Source of the DNA: Pararhizobium mangrovi | GTDB lineage: Bacteria; Pseudomonadota; Alphaproteobacteria; Rhizobiales; Rhizobiaceae | DNA length: 64,000 bases | Assembly: GCF_006516965.1 (NCBI RefSeq) | Contig: NZ_VHLH01000020.1 | Location: 24,104 to 88,103, forward strand | Direction: 5' to 3' | Shown: piece by piece, positions 8,029 through 16,685 of the stretch | How positions within the stretch are numbered: position 1 is the stretch's first letter | Layout: each line of letters begins with the position of its first letter | The notes under the pieces: generated by a model | The model's input: the letters and a program-made list of their open reading frames with translations, nothing else | Database searches by the model: none | Told to the model about the DNA's origin: nothing | Translations under genes and position numbers: made by a program

Positions 8029-11000
8029 ATGGATGATTTCTTCAAGGACATGCGGCCGTTCTTCCATCGACGCGCGCTGATCTACGTCGATGTCGGCGCA
8101 CATCATGGCATGGCCTACCAGAGCCTGGCAGAAGCCGGGTTCGATATCCTCGAAGCGCATCTGATCGAGCCGGACCCGCAGAACTTCGAGGCGCTGACCG
8201 TGCTTCAGGGTGGCGAAGGGTCCCGCGTCGTCCTGCACAATTTCGCTTCGGGGCGTGGGCCGGGCAGCGCACGCCTTCGTTCGGCCGGCGCGCTCTCGCG
8301 GATCGTTACGGCCGACGAGGACGGCAATTGCGATCCCTTGCTCGTCGAGGTCGACGTCGTATCGCTCGACACGCTGTCGCAGAGCTTTGCCTCCAAGCAT
8401 ATCTCCATCCTGAAGATCGACGTCGAGACCTACGATGAAGAGGTGCTCGCCGGAGCGCATGAACTGCTTTCGCAAGGCCGTGTCGATGTCGTTTACGTCG
8501 AGGCGGGGATCGATCAGGCGTCCGCGCAGAACAGCTATTACCGCCGGATCGAAGACCTTCTGAACGGCTACGATTACGGCCTCTTCCGCATCTACGAGCA
8601 GCACGGCGAATGGATCGAGGACGATCCGCTGATGCGTCGTTTGAACCTCGCCTTCATGAGTCGAAGCTTCGCGGAAAAGAACCCGTATCGGCTCGTGAAC
8701 GAGCTCTACGCCGCAAGAAACCAAGTGGAAGATATCAGCGAGCGGATGCACTCCGCCGACGCCGCACGCGAGGATGCGCTTGCGAGCATCCGTGTGCTCG
8801 AGGAACAGGTAAAGCATTACAACGAAGCGGACTGGGAGCGCAAATTCGTAAAGGCCGACGCAGAGCGCATCACGCTGAGAGCGAAGCTCGAGGAAACGCA
8901 GCAGCGCGAACGCACGCTTCTTGAGCAGACATCGGAACTGAAGAGTGCCACGGAGCAGGTTTCGAACCTCGAGAAAAGTCTGAAAAAAAGTTTTGACAAG
9001 TTTGAGGAAGAGCGCACCGGGTTCGTCGCGGAGCTGACCCGCCGAAAGGAGAAGGTGCAGTCGCTCGAAAGCCAACTTGCCGAACTTAATGAAGCGCACG
9101 AAAAGCTTTCGAACGAGGTTGAAGCGAGCAGAAATGCCGCTACCAAAAGCGAAGCAAAGCGCGAACGGCTAGAGGCGGAACTTGCAGACGAGCGTAATTC
9201 GCTCATGACGCGTGAAAAAGAAGCGGAAGCGAACGCCCGGACTGCGTTTTCGGAAGAGCACGAACGGAAGAAGCTCGAACGCCAGCTCGCGCAGGAGCGT
9301 GAACAATACGCCGACAAGCTCGCCGAATACGAGAAAGCCTATCAGAAGCTGAAGACGAGCGTGACCTCACCGCTCCTGCGAGAACGCGATTCCTTCGTCA
9401 GTTACGCGGACCAGTTAGAGCGACAGTATCTTGCCGTCTTGCACAGCAGGAGCTGGCGTCTGATGCGCCCGGTGCGTGTCGTGCTTCGTAAGGGGCGTGG
9501 GTGGTTCGGCAAGCCAAACCACCCCAACCGACTGCCGAAGCGGCCGGGGGCGACGCCGTCCAAACAATTCGCTTCCCTCTTCGAAGGCGAACAGCTCGCT
9601 GCCGGATCGGCAGCCCGCAAAGCGAATGGTAGATCGAGTGGTTCGGCCAACGGCGTCGAGCGGCCACAGCCGACAAACATCGCCAAGTCGAAGAATGACT
9701 CGCCACCCCGCGTTGCTTCGAACCCTCTGCCTTCCAGCAAACCAGCCGGTGAAGATGTCGATCCGTTGATCTCCCTGCGCACATACGTGCCAGCGAACGA
9801 AGACGCGTTGAAGAAGGAATACGCGAGGAAGGGGCTCGACCGGGAGGACGATACGTTCGTCCTTTACCGTATCATCGGCAACGACCTCGTTCCGCGTCAC
9901 CGCAAAGGTCAGTCGCGCGACAATGTCCGTTTTATCCTCGAGAACGAACCTGAACTGGAGAACTGCGAGAAACGGTGGATCGTCAATCGGATCTTCGATG
10001 CGGAAGAAGAGCGACACATCGTTGAACTGCTGGACCGCCATCATCAGGACTATACGGTCATCCCCTTCGATTATCAGGTCTACAAGCACATCGAATGGGA
10101 CGAAAGCACGCTACCTTCCGAAGGGTTCCTGAACTCAAAAGAATTTTCTAAAATGCAGGGCGAAGAGCAGCGTATGCGGGCGCGCACGGCGACGTACCGG
10201 CTGAAGAACATCTACGTCATGAACAATAACGGTGCTCGGAATACCGCGTTGGAAGGCGGTAAGCGTCGTGCAAAGTGGGTTCTTCCCTGGGACGGAAACT
10301 GTTTTCTGACGAAGCAGGCATGGAGCGAGATACGCGAGGCGGTCGGGGCCCGTCCTCATCTGAAGTATTTTGCCGTTCCGATGGACCGCGCGGCTTCGAA
10401 CGATGTTCTGAAGAACGATGGATACGTGCCGAATGCGGTGGAGGAGCCGCAGATCATTTTCCGGCGCGACACGACGGAACGGTTCAACGAGGCGTTCCCC
10501 TACGGTCGTCGGCCTAAGGTGGAGATGTTCTGGCGTCTCGGCATGCCGGGGAAATGGGACCGGTATCGCTACGATCCCTGGGACGTGCACGGAAGAGAAC
10601 CTTCGGAGGACGCCGGTGCCTTCGGGATGGCAGGCTGGGTTGCGCGGCTCTTCTCGGGAATGGCCGATCTCGAACAGACGAGCATGAAAAGCTTCAAGGC
10701 ACGCGGCATCGTGCGCCAGGAAGCCATCATGGAAACCATCGACCTTGTCGACCGGTTGACGGGGCGGCGGGCCATCCTGCCCGCCCTTCAGATCTATTCG
10801 ATCGGATTTCTAAACCGGTTGCGCGCAAGTTTGCGTGATGGCGCGGATGATGGCCTCGAAAGGTATGCGCGCGCGATCGTTACGGCGGCAGAAGATGCGA
10901 TAGGGCGTGGGCCGTTCTCTGTCGTAGACAAGACGAGCCTGCCGCCGAGCGGCGACATTCATGATTACTGGCATCCCGCTCCCTACTGGCATCCGAACCC

Positions 11001-12042
11001 GAATACAGCGAACCAGTTGCCGTATGTACGCAAGGATGGCGTGCGCGTGGAAGGTACGCAACTTTACGAGGAATCGAGTGATCAATACGACCGTACACGG
11101 GTGCAACGGCTTTTCGACGATACGACGACCCTTGTATTCGCTCATCATCTGACCGGCGAACGGCGCTATGCGCAGAGGGCGGCGGAGAATGTTCGTCGAT
11201 GGTTCGCCGATCCCGAAACGCGTATGTCGCCGCACCTGACGTATTCGCAGGTACGCAGAGGCCACAACAAGGATCTCGGCCAAGCCCGCGGTATCATTGA
11301 ACTCAAGGACCTCTACTATTTTCTCGATGCTGTGCGGCTGGTCATCCATACCGGTGAACTCGCCATCGAGGATGAACGCGCCTTTCGCGATTGGCTGAAA
11401 GAATATGCGGATTGGTTGGAATCGAGCCCACAGGGAGAGAAGGAGCGGGACGGGAATAACAATCACGGGACTTATTTCGACGTCCAGATCGCTTCGATCT
11501 ACGCTTATCTCGGGAACCGCGACAAGCTGCGTGAGACACTGACGCGATCGCTCGCGCGCCTGCCGGTGCAGATCGACGAAGAGGGTGTTCAGGAAGAAGA
11601 GCTGAACCGGCCGACGAGCGCACACTATTGCTGCTTCAATCTTCAGGGCTGGGTTACGCTTCTGAATATCTATCGAGCCTACGGCATGGATGTCGGAAGT
11701 TTTGGGCAGCGGCCTCTCAGCCTGTTGCAGGCAGCAATCCAATGGCTGCTAGAAAAGGATCTTGCGAACTGGCCCTATCAGCAGATCGATGCATTCGATA
11801 ACGAGCGTGGAGCACCGATCGCCCATTTCGCAAAGGCACTTGGCATCGACGTTCCCGCCGCTTATCAGAACGTGGACACGCTCGATTACAAGATGCTGTA
11901 CGACCCGCATGACGGTATCGCGCCTTACTGGCAGACGGCAGGAGTGAGATGTGAACTCGACGCCAAGACGGTGGATCTGGACATGGCACGGCGCGAACTT
12001 CATAAGAATGCAAGGGCAAACGCGCCGTCGACGACACATTGA
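8029..12042 (+). CDS. Giant fusion: FkbM methyltransferase - coiled coil - RIIGND domain - alginate-lyase-like domain
   Basis: The protein has 1337 residues. Residues about 10-210 are an FkbM-type SAM-dependent methyltransferase: IYVDVGAHHGMAYQ (SAM loop), LDTLSQ and ISILKIDVETYDEEVLAGA. About 215-460 is a charged heptad-rich coiled coil (repeated E/K/R/L/A, many Glu and Lys). About 470-580 is a basic, Ser/Pro-rich linker. From about 600 the protein is a full paralogue of the 3717-5978 product: FVLYRIIGND, MNNNGARNTALE and WVLPWDGNCFL, then LPPSGDIHDYWHPAPY and NNNHGTYFDVQ of the alginate-lyase superfamily. The start MDDFF is chosen because the 19433-21481 product begins MDDVA at the same point of its FkbM-like domain; ATG 8008 and TTG 7996 are open. 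There is no signal peptide, so it is probably cytoplasmic. Confidence 0.85.
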   Translation: MDDFFKDMRPFFHRRALIYVDVGAHHGMAYQSLAEAGFDILEAHLIEPDPQNFEALTVLQGGEGSRVVLHNFASGRGPGSARLRSAGALSRIVTADEDGNCDPLLVEVDVVSLDTLSQSFASKHISILKIDVETYDEEVLAGAHELLSQGRVDVVYVEAGIDQASAQNSYYRRIEDLLNGYDYGLFRIYEQHGEWIEDDPLMRRLNLAFMSRSFAEKNPYRLVNELYAARNQVEDISERMHSADAAREDALASIRVLEEQVKHYNEADWERKFVKADAERITLRAKLEETQQRERTLLEQTSELKSATEQVSNLEKSLKKSFDKFEEERTGFVAELTRRKEKVQSLESQLAELNEAHEKLSNEVEASRNAATKSEAKRERLEAELADERNSLMTREKEAEANARTAFSEEHERKKLERQLAQEREQYADKLAEYEKAYQKLKTSVTSPLLRERDSFVSYADQLERQYLAVLHSRSWRLMRPVRVVLRKGRGWFGKPNHPNRLPKRPGATPSKQFASLFEGEQLAAGSAARKANGRSSGSANGVERPQPTNIAKSKNDSPPRVASNPLPSSKPAGEDVDPLISLRTYVPANEDALKKEYARKGLDREDDTFVLYRIIGNDLVPRHRKGQSRDNVRFILENEPELENCEKRWIVNRIFDAEEERHIVELLDRHHQDYTVIPFDYQVYKHIEWDESTLPSEGFLNSKEFSKMQGEEQRMRARTATYRLKNIYVMNNNGARNTALEGGKRRAKWVLPWDGNCFLTKQAWSEIREAVGARPHLKYFAVPMDRAASNDVLKNDGYVPNAVEEPQIIFRRDTTERFNEAFPYGRRPKVEMFWRLGMPGKWDRYRYDPWDVHGREPSEDAGAFGMAGWVARLFSGMADLEQTSMKSFKARGIVRQEAIMETIDLVDRLTGRRAILPALQIYSIGFLNRLRASLRDGADDGLERYARAIVTAAEDAIGRGPFSVVDKTSLPPSGDIHDYWHPAPYWHPNPNTANQLPYVRKDGVRVEGTQLYEESSDQYDRTRVQRLFDDTTTLVFAHHLTGERRYAQRAAENVRRWFADPETRMSPHLTYSQVRRGHNKDLGQARGIIELKDLYYFLDAVRLVIHTGELAIEDERAFRDWLKEYADWLESSPQGEKERDGNNNHGTYFDVQIASIYAYLGNRDKLRETLTRSLARLPVQIDEEGVQEEELNRPTSAHYCCFNLQGWVTLLNIYRAYGMDVGSFGQRPLSLLQAAIQWLLEKDLANWPYQQIDAFDNERGAPIAHFAKALGIDVPAAYQNVDTLDYKMLYDPHDGIAPYWQTAGVRCELDAKTVDLDMARRELHKNARANAPSTTH

Positions 12043-12110
12043 AGCGTTAAGTCCGAGATCGTTTTTGTCGGTCGTCCAAACGGCCGACCATATATGTTCG
12101 AAAGCATTTG

Positions 12111-13226
12111 ATGAAAGAAAGTTCTGCGCAAACGCAGGAAATCTCGACGAAGAAACCGCTGCTTTACATGCATGTCGGTACGCATAAGACCGGCACCACC
12201 GCAATTCAGTCGATCTGCCGCCAGAATCGCCGTCGGCTCCTTGAAAAAGGTATTCTCTATCCAGATTTGGCACCGGCTCTCGATGCCGATCCAGCGAGCC
12301 ATTTGCGGTTTGCTCACGGCATCGCCGGTATAGACCGCGACTTCGGCGACGACGATATCGAAGGTATCGCCAGAAAGTGGCTGGCGGATGCCAAACAGCT
12401 TCGCGCCCGGGTCCTCGTCAGCGCGGAAGCGGCCTATCGGCATCTTTATGGTCACGAAGACCTGTCGTGGCTTGCCAGGCGATATCGCTATACCGAGCGC
12501 CTGCGTCGCTTCCTCGAAGGCTTCCACGTTCGCGGTCTGTTGATCTTCCGACGTCCCGACAACTTTGCGAGGGCCCTTTATCAGGAACGCGCGATGAACG
12601 CCTTCGCCGAGCCGGTGCCCCCATTCGCCCGGTATCGGCGTAGTAACTGGCAGACGTTTCTACGCTATTCCGATCAGGCGGTGATGTACAAGACGATCTT
12701 CGACGACTTGAAGATCGCGAAGTATGAAGAGATTGTTGAAAACGGTTCGTTGATCTCCGGTTTCATGGCCCTTCTCGATCTCGACGCTTCGGATTTCGAA
12801 GGCAATCAGCACGTCCGGCCTGGAATGAGCGCGATCCAGGTCGAAGTGAAGAAGTACGCAGCGAAGAAGCTGAAGACAAAGGAACACAATGCCGACTTCC
12901 TCGCATGGTTGCGCGAAGGGGAAGTCACGGCCGAAATCGAGGGCTACTTCGAACGCGGCGACTACGGCTTCTGGGAAAGCGGAGCGGCTTGGCACGAGTT
13001 CTGTTCGGCGGCCATGCTTGAACTCCAGCGCCTTCGCGAAACCGGACTGACGGATAACGAACCTCTGTACGTCTTTCCGAATGCCACCAACGAGATTCCG
13101 CCACCCGTGCCTAAACTTCCCGGTGCACTCAAGCGAATGGTGGACGATGCCATCGTGAAATGCGCAGAGCGAAAGCGTACGAGCGAGGACGATCCTTCGT
13201 GGGGTTCAGGCGACGAGGAAGCCTAA
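12111..13226 (+). CDS. Sulfotransferase-family protein
   Basis: This 371-residue protein starts at ATG 12111 (a TTG sits directly in front at 12108). Residues 21-33 carry HVGTHKTGTTAIQ, the 5'-phosphosulfate-binding loop of PAPS-dependent sulfotransferases, here in the HxGxxKTGTT form typical of bacterial carbohydrate sulfotransferases. LLIFRRPDNFARAL at about 142-155 fits the 3'-phosphate-binding region, with its Arg and downstream residues. It is expected to move sulfate from PAPS to a hydroxyl of the polysaccharide. The next genes, on the opposite strand, are cysN/C and cysD, which make PAPS; this strongly supports the assignment. The acceptor is unknown. Confidence 0.85.
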   Translation: MKESSAQTQEISTKKPLLYMHVGTHKTGTTAIQSICRQNRRRLLEKGILYPDLAPALDADPASHLRFAHGIAGIDRDFGDDDIEGIARKWLADAKQLRARVLVSAEAAYRHLYGHEDLSWLARRYRYTERLRRFLEGFHVRGLLIFRRPDNFARALYQERAMNAFAEPVPPFARYRRSNWQTFLRYSDQAVMYKTIFDDLKIAKYEEIVENGSLISGFMALLDLDASDFEGNQHVRPGMSAIQVEVKKYAAKKLKTKEHNADFLAWLREGEVTAEIEGYFERGDYGFWESGAAWHEFCSAAMLELQRLRETGLTDNEPLYVFPNATNEIPPPVPKLPGALKRMVDDAIVKCAERKRTSEDDPSWGSGDEEA

Positions 13227-13288
13227 GGACACGGTTATCGTTCGGACCTGAGCGCTTTTACACTCTGGCTTTATCGGACGGGCCACGC

Positions 13289-15187
13289 TCACATAAAGCG
13301 ATTGTCGCGAAGCCATTGTATCAGGAACTCTACGCTTGCTTCCGGCGACGTCCCTTTTGTCTGCAAATGAATTTCCGCGTTCTCGGGCGCTTCGTAGGGT
13401 GAATCGATGCCCGTGAAGTTGGCGATTTCGCCGCGTTGGGCGCGGGCGTAGAGGCCTTTCGGGTCGCGGCGCACGCATTCTTCGATCGGGGCGTCGACGA
13501 ACACCTCGACGAAGTCTCCCGCCGGCAACCGCTCGCGTGCCATTCGGCGTTCTGCCTCGAAGGGGGAGATGAAGGAGACGATCACCAGAAGGCCCGCATC
13601 GGCCATCAGCGCTGCCACTTCGGCGACGCGGCGGATATTTTCGACACGGTCGGCCTCGGTGAAGCCGAGGTCACGGTTGAGTCCGTGACGGACATTGTCA
13701 CCGTCGAGGACATAGGTGTGGTGACCCTGCGCGTAGAGTTGCTTGTCGAGCAGATTAGCGATCGTCGACTTGCCGGAGCCGGAAAGGCCCGTCAGCCAGA
13801 TCACGCCGGGCTTCTGGTGCTTGATCTCCGCGCGCGCCGCGCGGTCCATCTCGAGCGCCTGCCAGCGCACGTTCGCCGAACGGCGCAGCGGGTAGCGGAA
13901 GAGCCCGGCGCCGGCCGTCGCGTTGGTCATCCGGTCGATGAGGACGAAGCTGCCCGTTGAACGGTTGAAACCGTAGGAATCGAAGGCAATCTCGGTCTGC
14001 GTGGACAGCGTGCAGGTGCCGATCTCGTTGATCTCCAAAGCCTTGGCGGCCTCGTGAGCCATGGTGTCGACGTTGGTCTTGAACTTCAGGTCCGTGACCG
14101 TCGCGTTCACCTGCTGCGTTTCCGTCCGCAGGATGTAGGAACGGCCGGGTAGGAGATGATGGTCGTCGAACCAGATCATTTCGGCTGCGAACTGGTCGGC
14201 GACATGGGGGCGCGTCTGCGGCGCGACGAGCATGCTGCCGCGCGAGACGTCGATCTCGTCCTCGAGCTGAAGCGTCACGGCCTCGCCGGCTTCGGCTTCC
14301 GTCGCTTCCCCCTGCGGCGTGAAGATCGCCTTCACCCGGGAAGTCTTTCCAGAAAGCGCGACCGCGACCGTGTCGCCCGTCTTGACCGTTCCTGCCGCCA
14401 CGGCACCGGCGAAACCGCGGAAGTCGAGGTTCGGCCGGTTGACGTACTGCACGGGCAGGCGGAACGGCGCGGCGGCGAGATCCTCCTCGACATCGATCCG
14501 TTCGAGATGCTCGAGCAGGGTCGGCCCGTCGTACCATGGCATATGCGTGGAGCGGGCGGTGACATTGTCGCCGTGGCGCGCCGACATGGGGATCGGGACG
14601 ACGGATTCGAAGCGCATTTCAGCGCCGATCGCGTTGAAATCTTCGACGATCTCGTCGAAACGCGATCGGCTATAGTCCATCAGGTCGATCTTGTTGATCG
14701 CAAGCACGACGTGGCGAATGCCGAGCAGCGAAGCGATGAAGCTGTGCCGGCGCGTTTGCGTCAGCACGCCCTTGCGCGCATCGACGAGGAGAACGGCGAC
14801 GTCGGCCGTCGAGGCGCCGGTCGCCATGTTGCGCGTATACTGCTCGTGACCGGGCGTGTCGGCGACGATGAACTTGCGTGCCGCCGTCGCGAAGTAGCGA
14901 TAGGCGACGTCGATGGTGATGCCCTGTTCGCGTTCGGCCTCAAGACCGTCGATAAGGAGGGCGAAGTCGATGTCGTCGCCCGTCGTGCCGTAGCGATGCG
15001 AGTCGCGTTCCAGGGCTGCAAGCTGATCCTCGAAGATCAGCTTCGTGTCGTAGAGCAAGCGGCCGATCAGCGTCGACTTGCCGTCGTCGACGGAACCGCA
15101 GGTGAGAAAGCGCAGGAGCGACTTGTTTGGCTGCCGGCCGAGCTCGGTGCGCAGGCTTGCTTCGTCGGCGGAAGGTTCGGCCGGCAT
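13289..15187 (-). CDS. cysNC: Bifunctional sulfate adenylyltransferase subunit 1 / adenylylsulfate kinase (CysNC, NodQ type)
   Basis: The protein has 632 residues. The N-terminal part is an EF-Tu-like GTPase, with GSVDDGKST at about 31-39 and ADTPGHEQYTRNM at about 105. It drives APS formation with CysD. From about residue 455 there is an APS kinase with its own P-loop, GLSGSGKST, and DGDNVRHGLNRDLGF, which turns APS into PAPS. ATG 15187 overlaps the cysD stop (TGATG), implying translational coupling; one codon upstream is a TTG that is less likely. The fused CysNC form, adjacent to a sulfotransferase, recalls NodPQ of rhizobia, where PAPS serves sulfation rather than only assimilation. Confidence 0.95.
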   Translation of the reverse strand: MPAEPSADEASLRTELGRQPNKSLLRFLTCGSVDDGKSTLIGRLLYDTKLIFEDQLAALERDSHRYGTTGDDIDFALLIDGLEAEREQGITIDVAYRYFATAARKFIVADTPGHEQYTRNMATGASTADVAVLLVDARKGVLTQTRRHSFIASLLGIRHVVLAINKIDLMDYSRSRFDEIVEDFNAIGAEMRFESVVPIPMSARHGDNVTARSTHMPWYDGPTLLEHLERIDVEEDLAAAPFRLPVQYVNRPNLDFRGFAGAVAAGTVKTGDTVAVALSGKTSRVKAIFTPQGEATEAEAGEAVTLQLEDEIDVSRGSMLVAPQTRPHVADQFAAEMIWFDDHHLLPGRSYILRTETQQVNATVTDLKFKTNVDTMAHEAAKALEINEIGTCTLSTQTEIAFDSYGFNRSTGSFVLIDRMTNATAGAGLFRYPLRRSANVRWQALEMDRAARAEIKHQKPGVIWLTGLSGSGKSTIANLLDKQLYAQGHHTYVLDGDNVRHGLNRDLGFTEADRVENIRRVAEVAALMADAGLLVIVSFISPFEAERRMARERLPAGDFVEVFVDAPIEECVRRDPKGLYARAQRGEIANFTGIDSPYEAPENAEIHLQTKGTSPEASVEFLIQWLRDNRFM

Positions 15188-16083
15188 CAAAAATACCCCT
15201 CGCGCTTCTTCTTTTCCATCGATCCTGCCTCGTCGCGGTCGATAAGGCGGCCCTGACGCTCCGAAGTGCGCGCCGTCAGCATCTCGCCGACGATCGCCTC
15301 CACCGTGTCGGCGGGGGAGTCGATCGCGCCGGTAAGGGGATAGCAGCCGAGCGTACGGAAGCGCACCATCCGCTCCTGGATCGTCTCGCCGGGGTGAAGC
15401 TTCATCCGGTCGTCGTCGACCATGATCAGCATGCCGTCGCGCTCGACGATCGGGCGGCGAGCGGCGAAATAGAGCGGGACGACGGGAATGTCTTCCTGCA
15501 GGATGTACTGCCAGATGTCGATCTCGGTCCAGTTCGACAGAGGAAAGACGCGGATCGATTCACCCTTGCCGATGCGCGTGTTGAAGATCTTCCACATTTC
15601 CGGACGCTGGTTCTTCGGGTCCCAGGCGTGGCCGGAATTGCGGAAGGAGAACACCCGCTCCTTGGCGCGCGACTTTTCCTCGTCGCGGCGCGCACCGCCG
15701 AAGGCAGCGTCGAAGCCGTGCGTGTCGAGTGCCTGGCGCAACGCCTCCGTCTTCATGACGTGCGTGTGGAGGTTCGAACCGCTGTCGAAGGGATTGATGT
15801 TCCGACGAACGCCATCCTCGTTGATGTGGACGATCAGGTCGATCCCGAGGCGCTTTGCCGTCTCGTCGCGGAAGCGGATCATCTCCTTGAACTTCCACGT
15901 CGTGTCGACATGCAGCAGCGGGAACGGCGGCTTCGCGGGATAGAACGCCTTCATGGCAAGATGCAGCATGACCGCCGAATCCTTGCCGATGGAATAGAGC
16001 ATCACCGGTTTGGCGAAGGTCGCGGCGACTTCCCGGAGAATATGGATCGACTCGGCTTCGAGACGCTGGAGATGGGTTTGCAT
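15187..16083 (-). CDS. cysD: Sulfate adenylyltransferase subunit 2
   Basis: The protein has 298 residues, the usual CysD length, when read from [12 protein letters not shown] (ATG 16083); longer in-frame starts add sequence with no CysD similarity. The PP-loop ATP pyrophosphatase motif is [10 protein letters not shown] (residues 30-39). Further conserved blocks are [30 protein letters not shown] and [14 protein letters not shown]. With the GTPase half of CysNC it makes APS from sulfate and ATP. It is first in the cysD-cysNC operon and couples to cysNC by a one-base overlap of stop and start codons. Confidence 0.96.
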   Translation of the reverse strand: MQTHLQRLEAESIHILREVAATFAKPVMLYSIGKDSAVMLHLAMKAFYPAKPPFPLLHVDTTWKFKEMIRFRDETAKRLGIDLIVHINEDGVRRNINPFDSGSNLHTHVMKTEALRQALDTHGFDAAFGGARRDEEKSRAKERVFSFRNSGHAWDPKNQRPEMWKIFNTRIGKGESIRVFPLSNWTEIDIWQYILQEDIPVVPLYFAARRPIVERDGMLIMVDDDRMKLHPGETIQERMVRFRTLGCYPLTGAIDSPADTVEAIVGEMLTARTSERQGRLIDRDEAGSMEKKKREGYF

Positions 16084-16277
16084 TCGGCTCTCATACGTCG
16101 AGCGGGGAAAGATGCACGGTCTTCGACCGGAGACATGAAGGACGGTATGGACAGCATGTCTAACGGCTCGATCGGGCCCGGACAAGTCTGGTACCAACGG
16201 CCTCTGTCCGTGACCCCGTAAGGATTTTCATAGGATAACTGAACTGATCCACTGCCGTCGGATCACGGGAGGTTCCG

Positions 16278-16561
16278 ATGGCGGTAGAAATTACCCGAAC
16301 GTGCTATCCGCCTGCGGTTCTTTGCGAAGCGGTGGTGCAAAGTTCGGATGCGAAGGCGGCGCGGCGCATGCTTGCGATCGCGCTCGTTCTGGAAGGCGTG
16401 GATCGTCGCTTGTCCGCACCCTGACTGCCTCGCAATCAGCGTCTTCGACTGCTACGAGACATCGTTCAATGCTGCTGCGACGCCTGGACTTCTTCGCAGA
16501 CGATCCAGAACGCATTCAAACAATCGCCGACCGGCAATACGCCAGAACGGTCGATGGTTAG
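16278..16561 (+). pseudogene. IS630-family transposase remnant, internally deleted and frameshifted
   Basis: ATG 16278 opens a 48-codon frame that ends at 16424 and reads RTCYPPAVL, then AARRMLAIALVLEGVDR, matching the start of IS630-type transposases. Directly after it, other frames give the family's C-terminus in pieces: DCLAISVFDCYE (16423-16460), CCCDAW in the third frame (about 16472-16489), and FADDPERIQTIADRQYARTV ending at TAG 16559-16561. The whole DDE catalytic core is missing. The remnant is about 285 bp, cannot encode a working enzyme, and sits between cysD and the UDP-glucose dehydrogenase gene, as a scar of past insertion in the polysaccharide locus. Terminal inverted repeats were not identified. 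Confidence 0.72.
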
Positions 16562-16685
16562 GGCCTTTGGTATGAGACACACGTCGTGCCGGTCCCGCTC
16601 CGGGCTGTCGACGTCGCGGGACTTGCGGAGACGACCAAGGTCACCGGGTTTCAGGCCGGCCGCGAAGACGACCGGGCAACCAATC

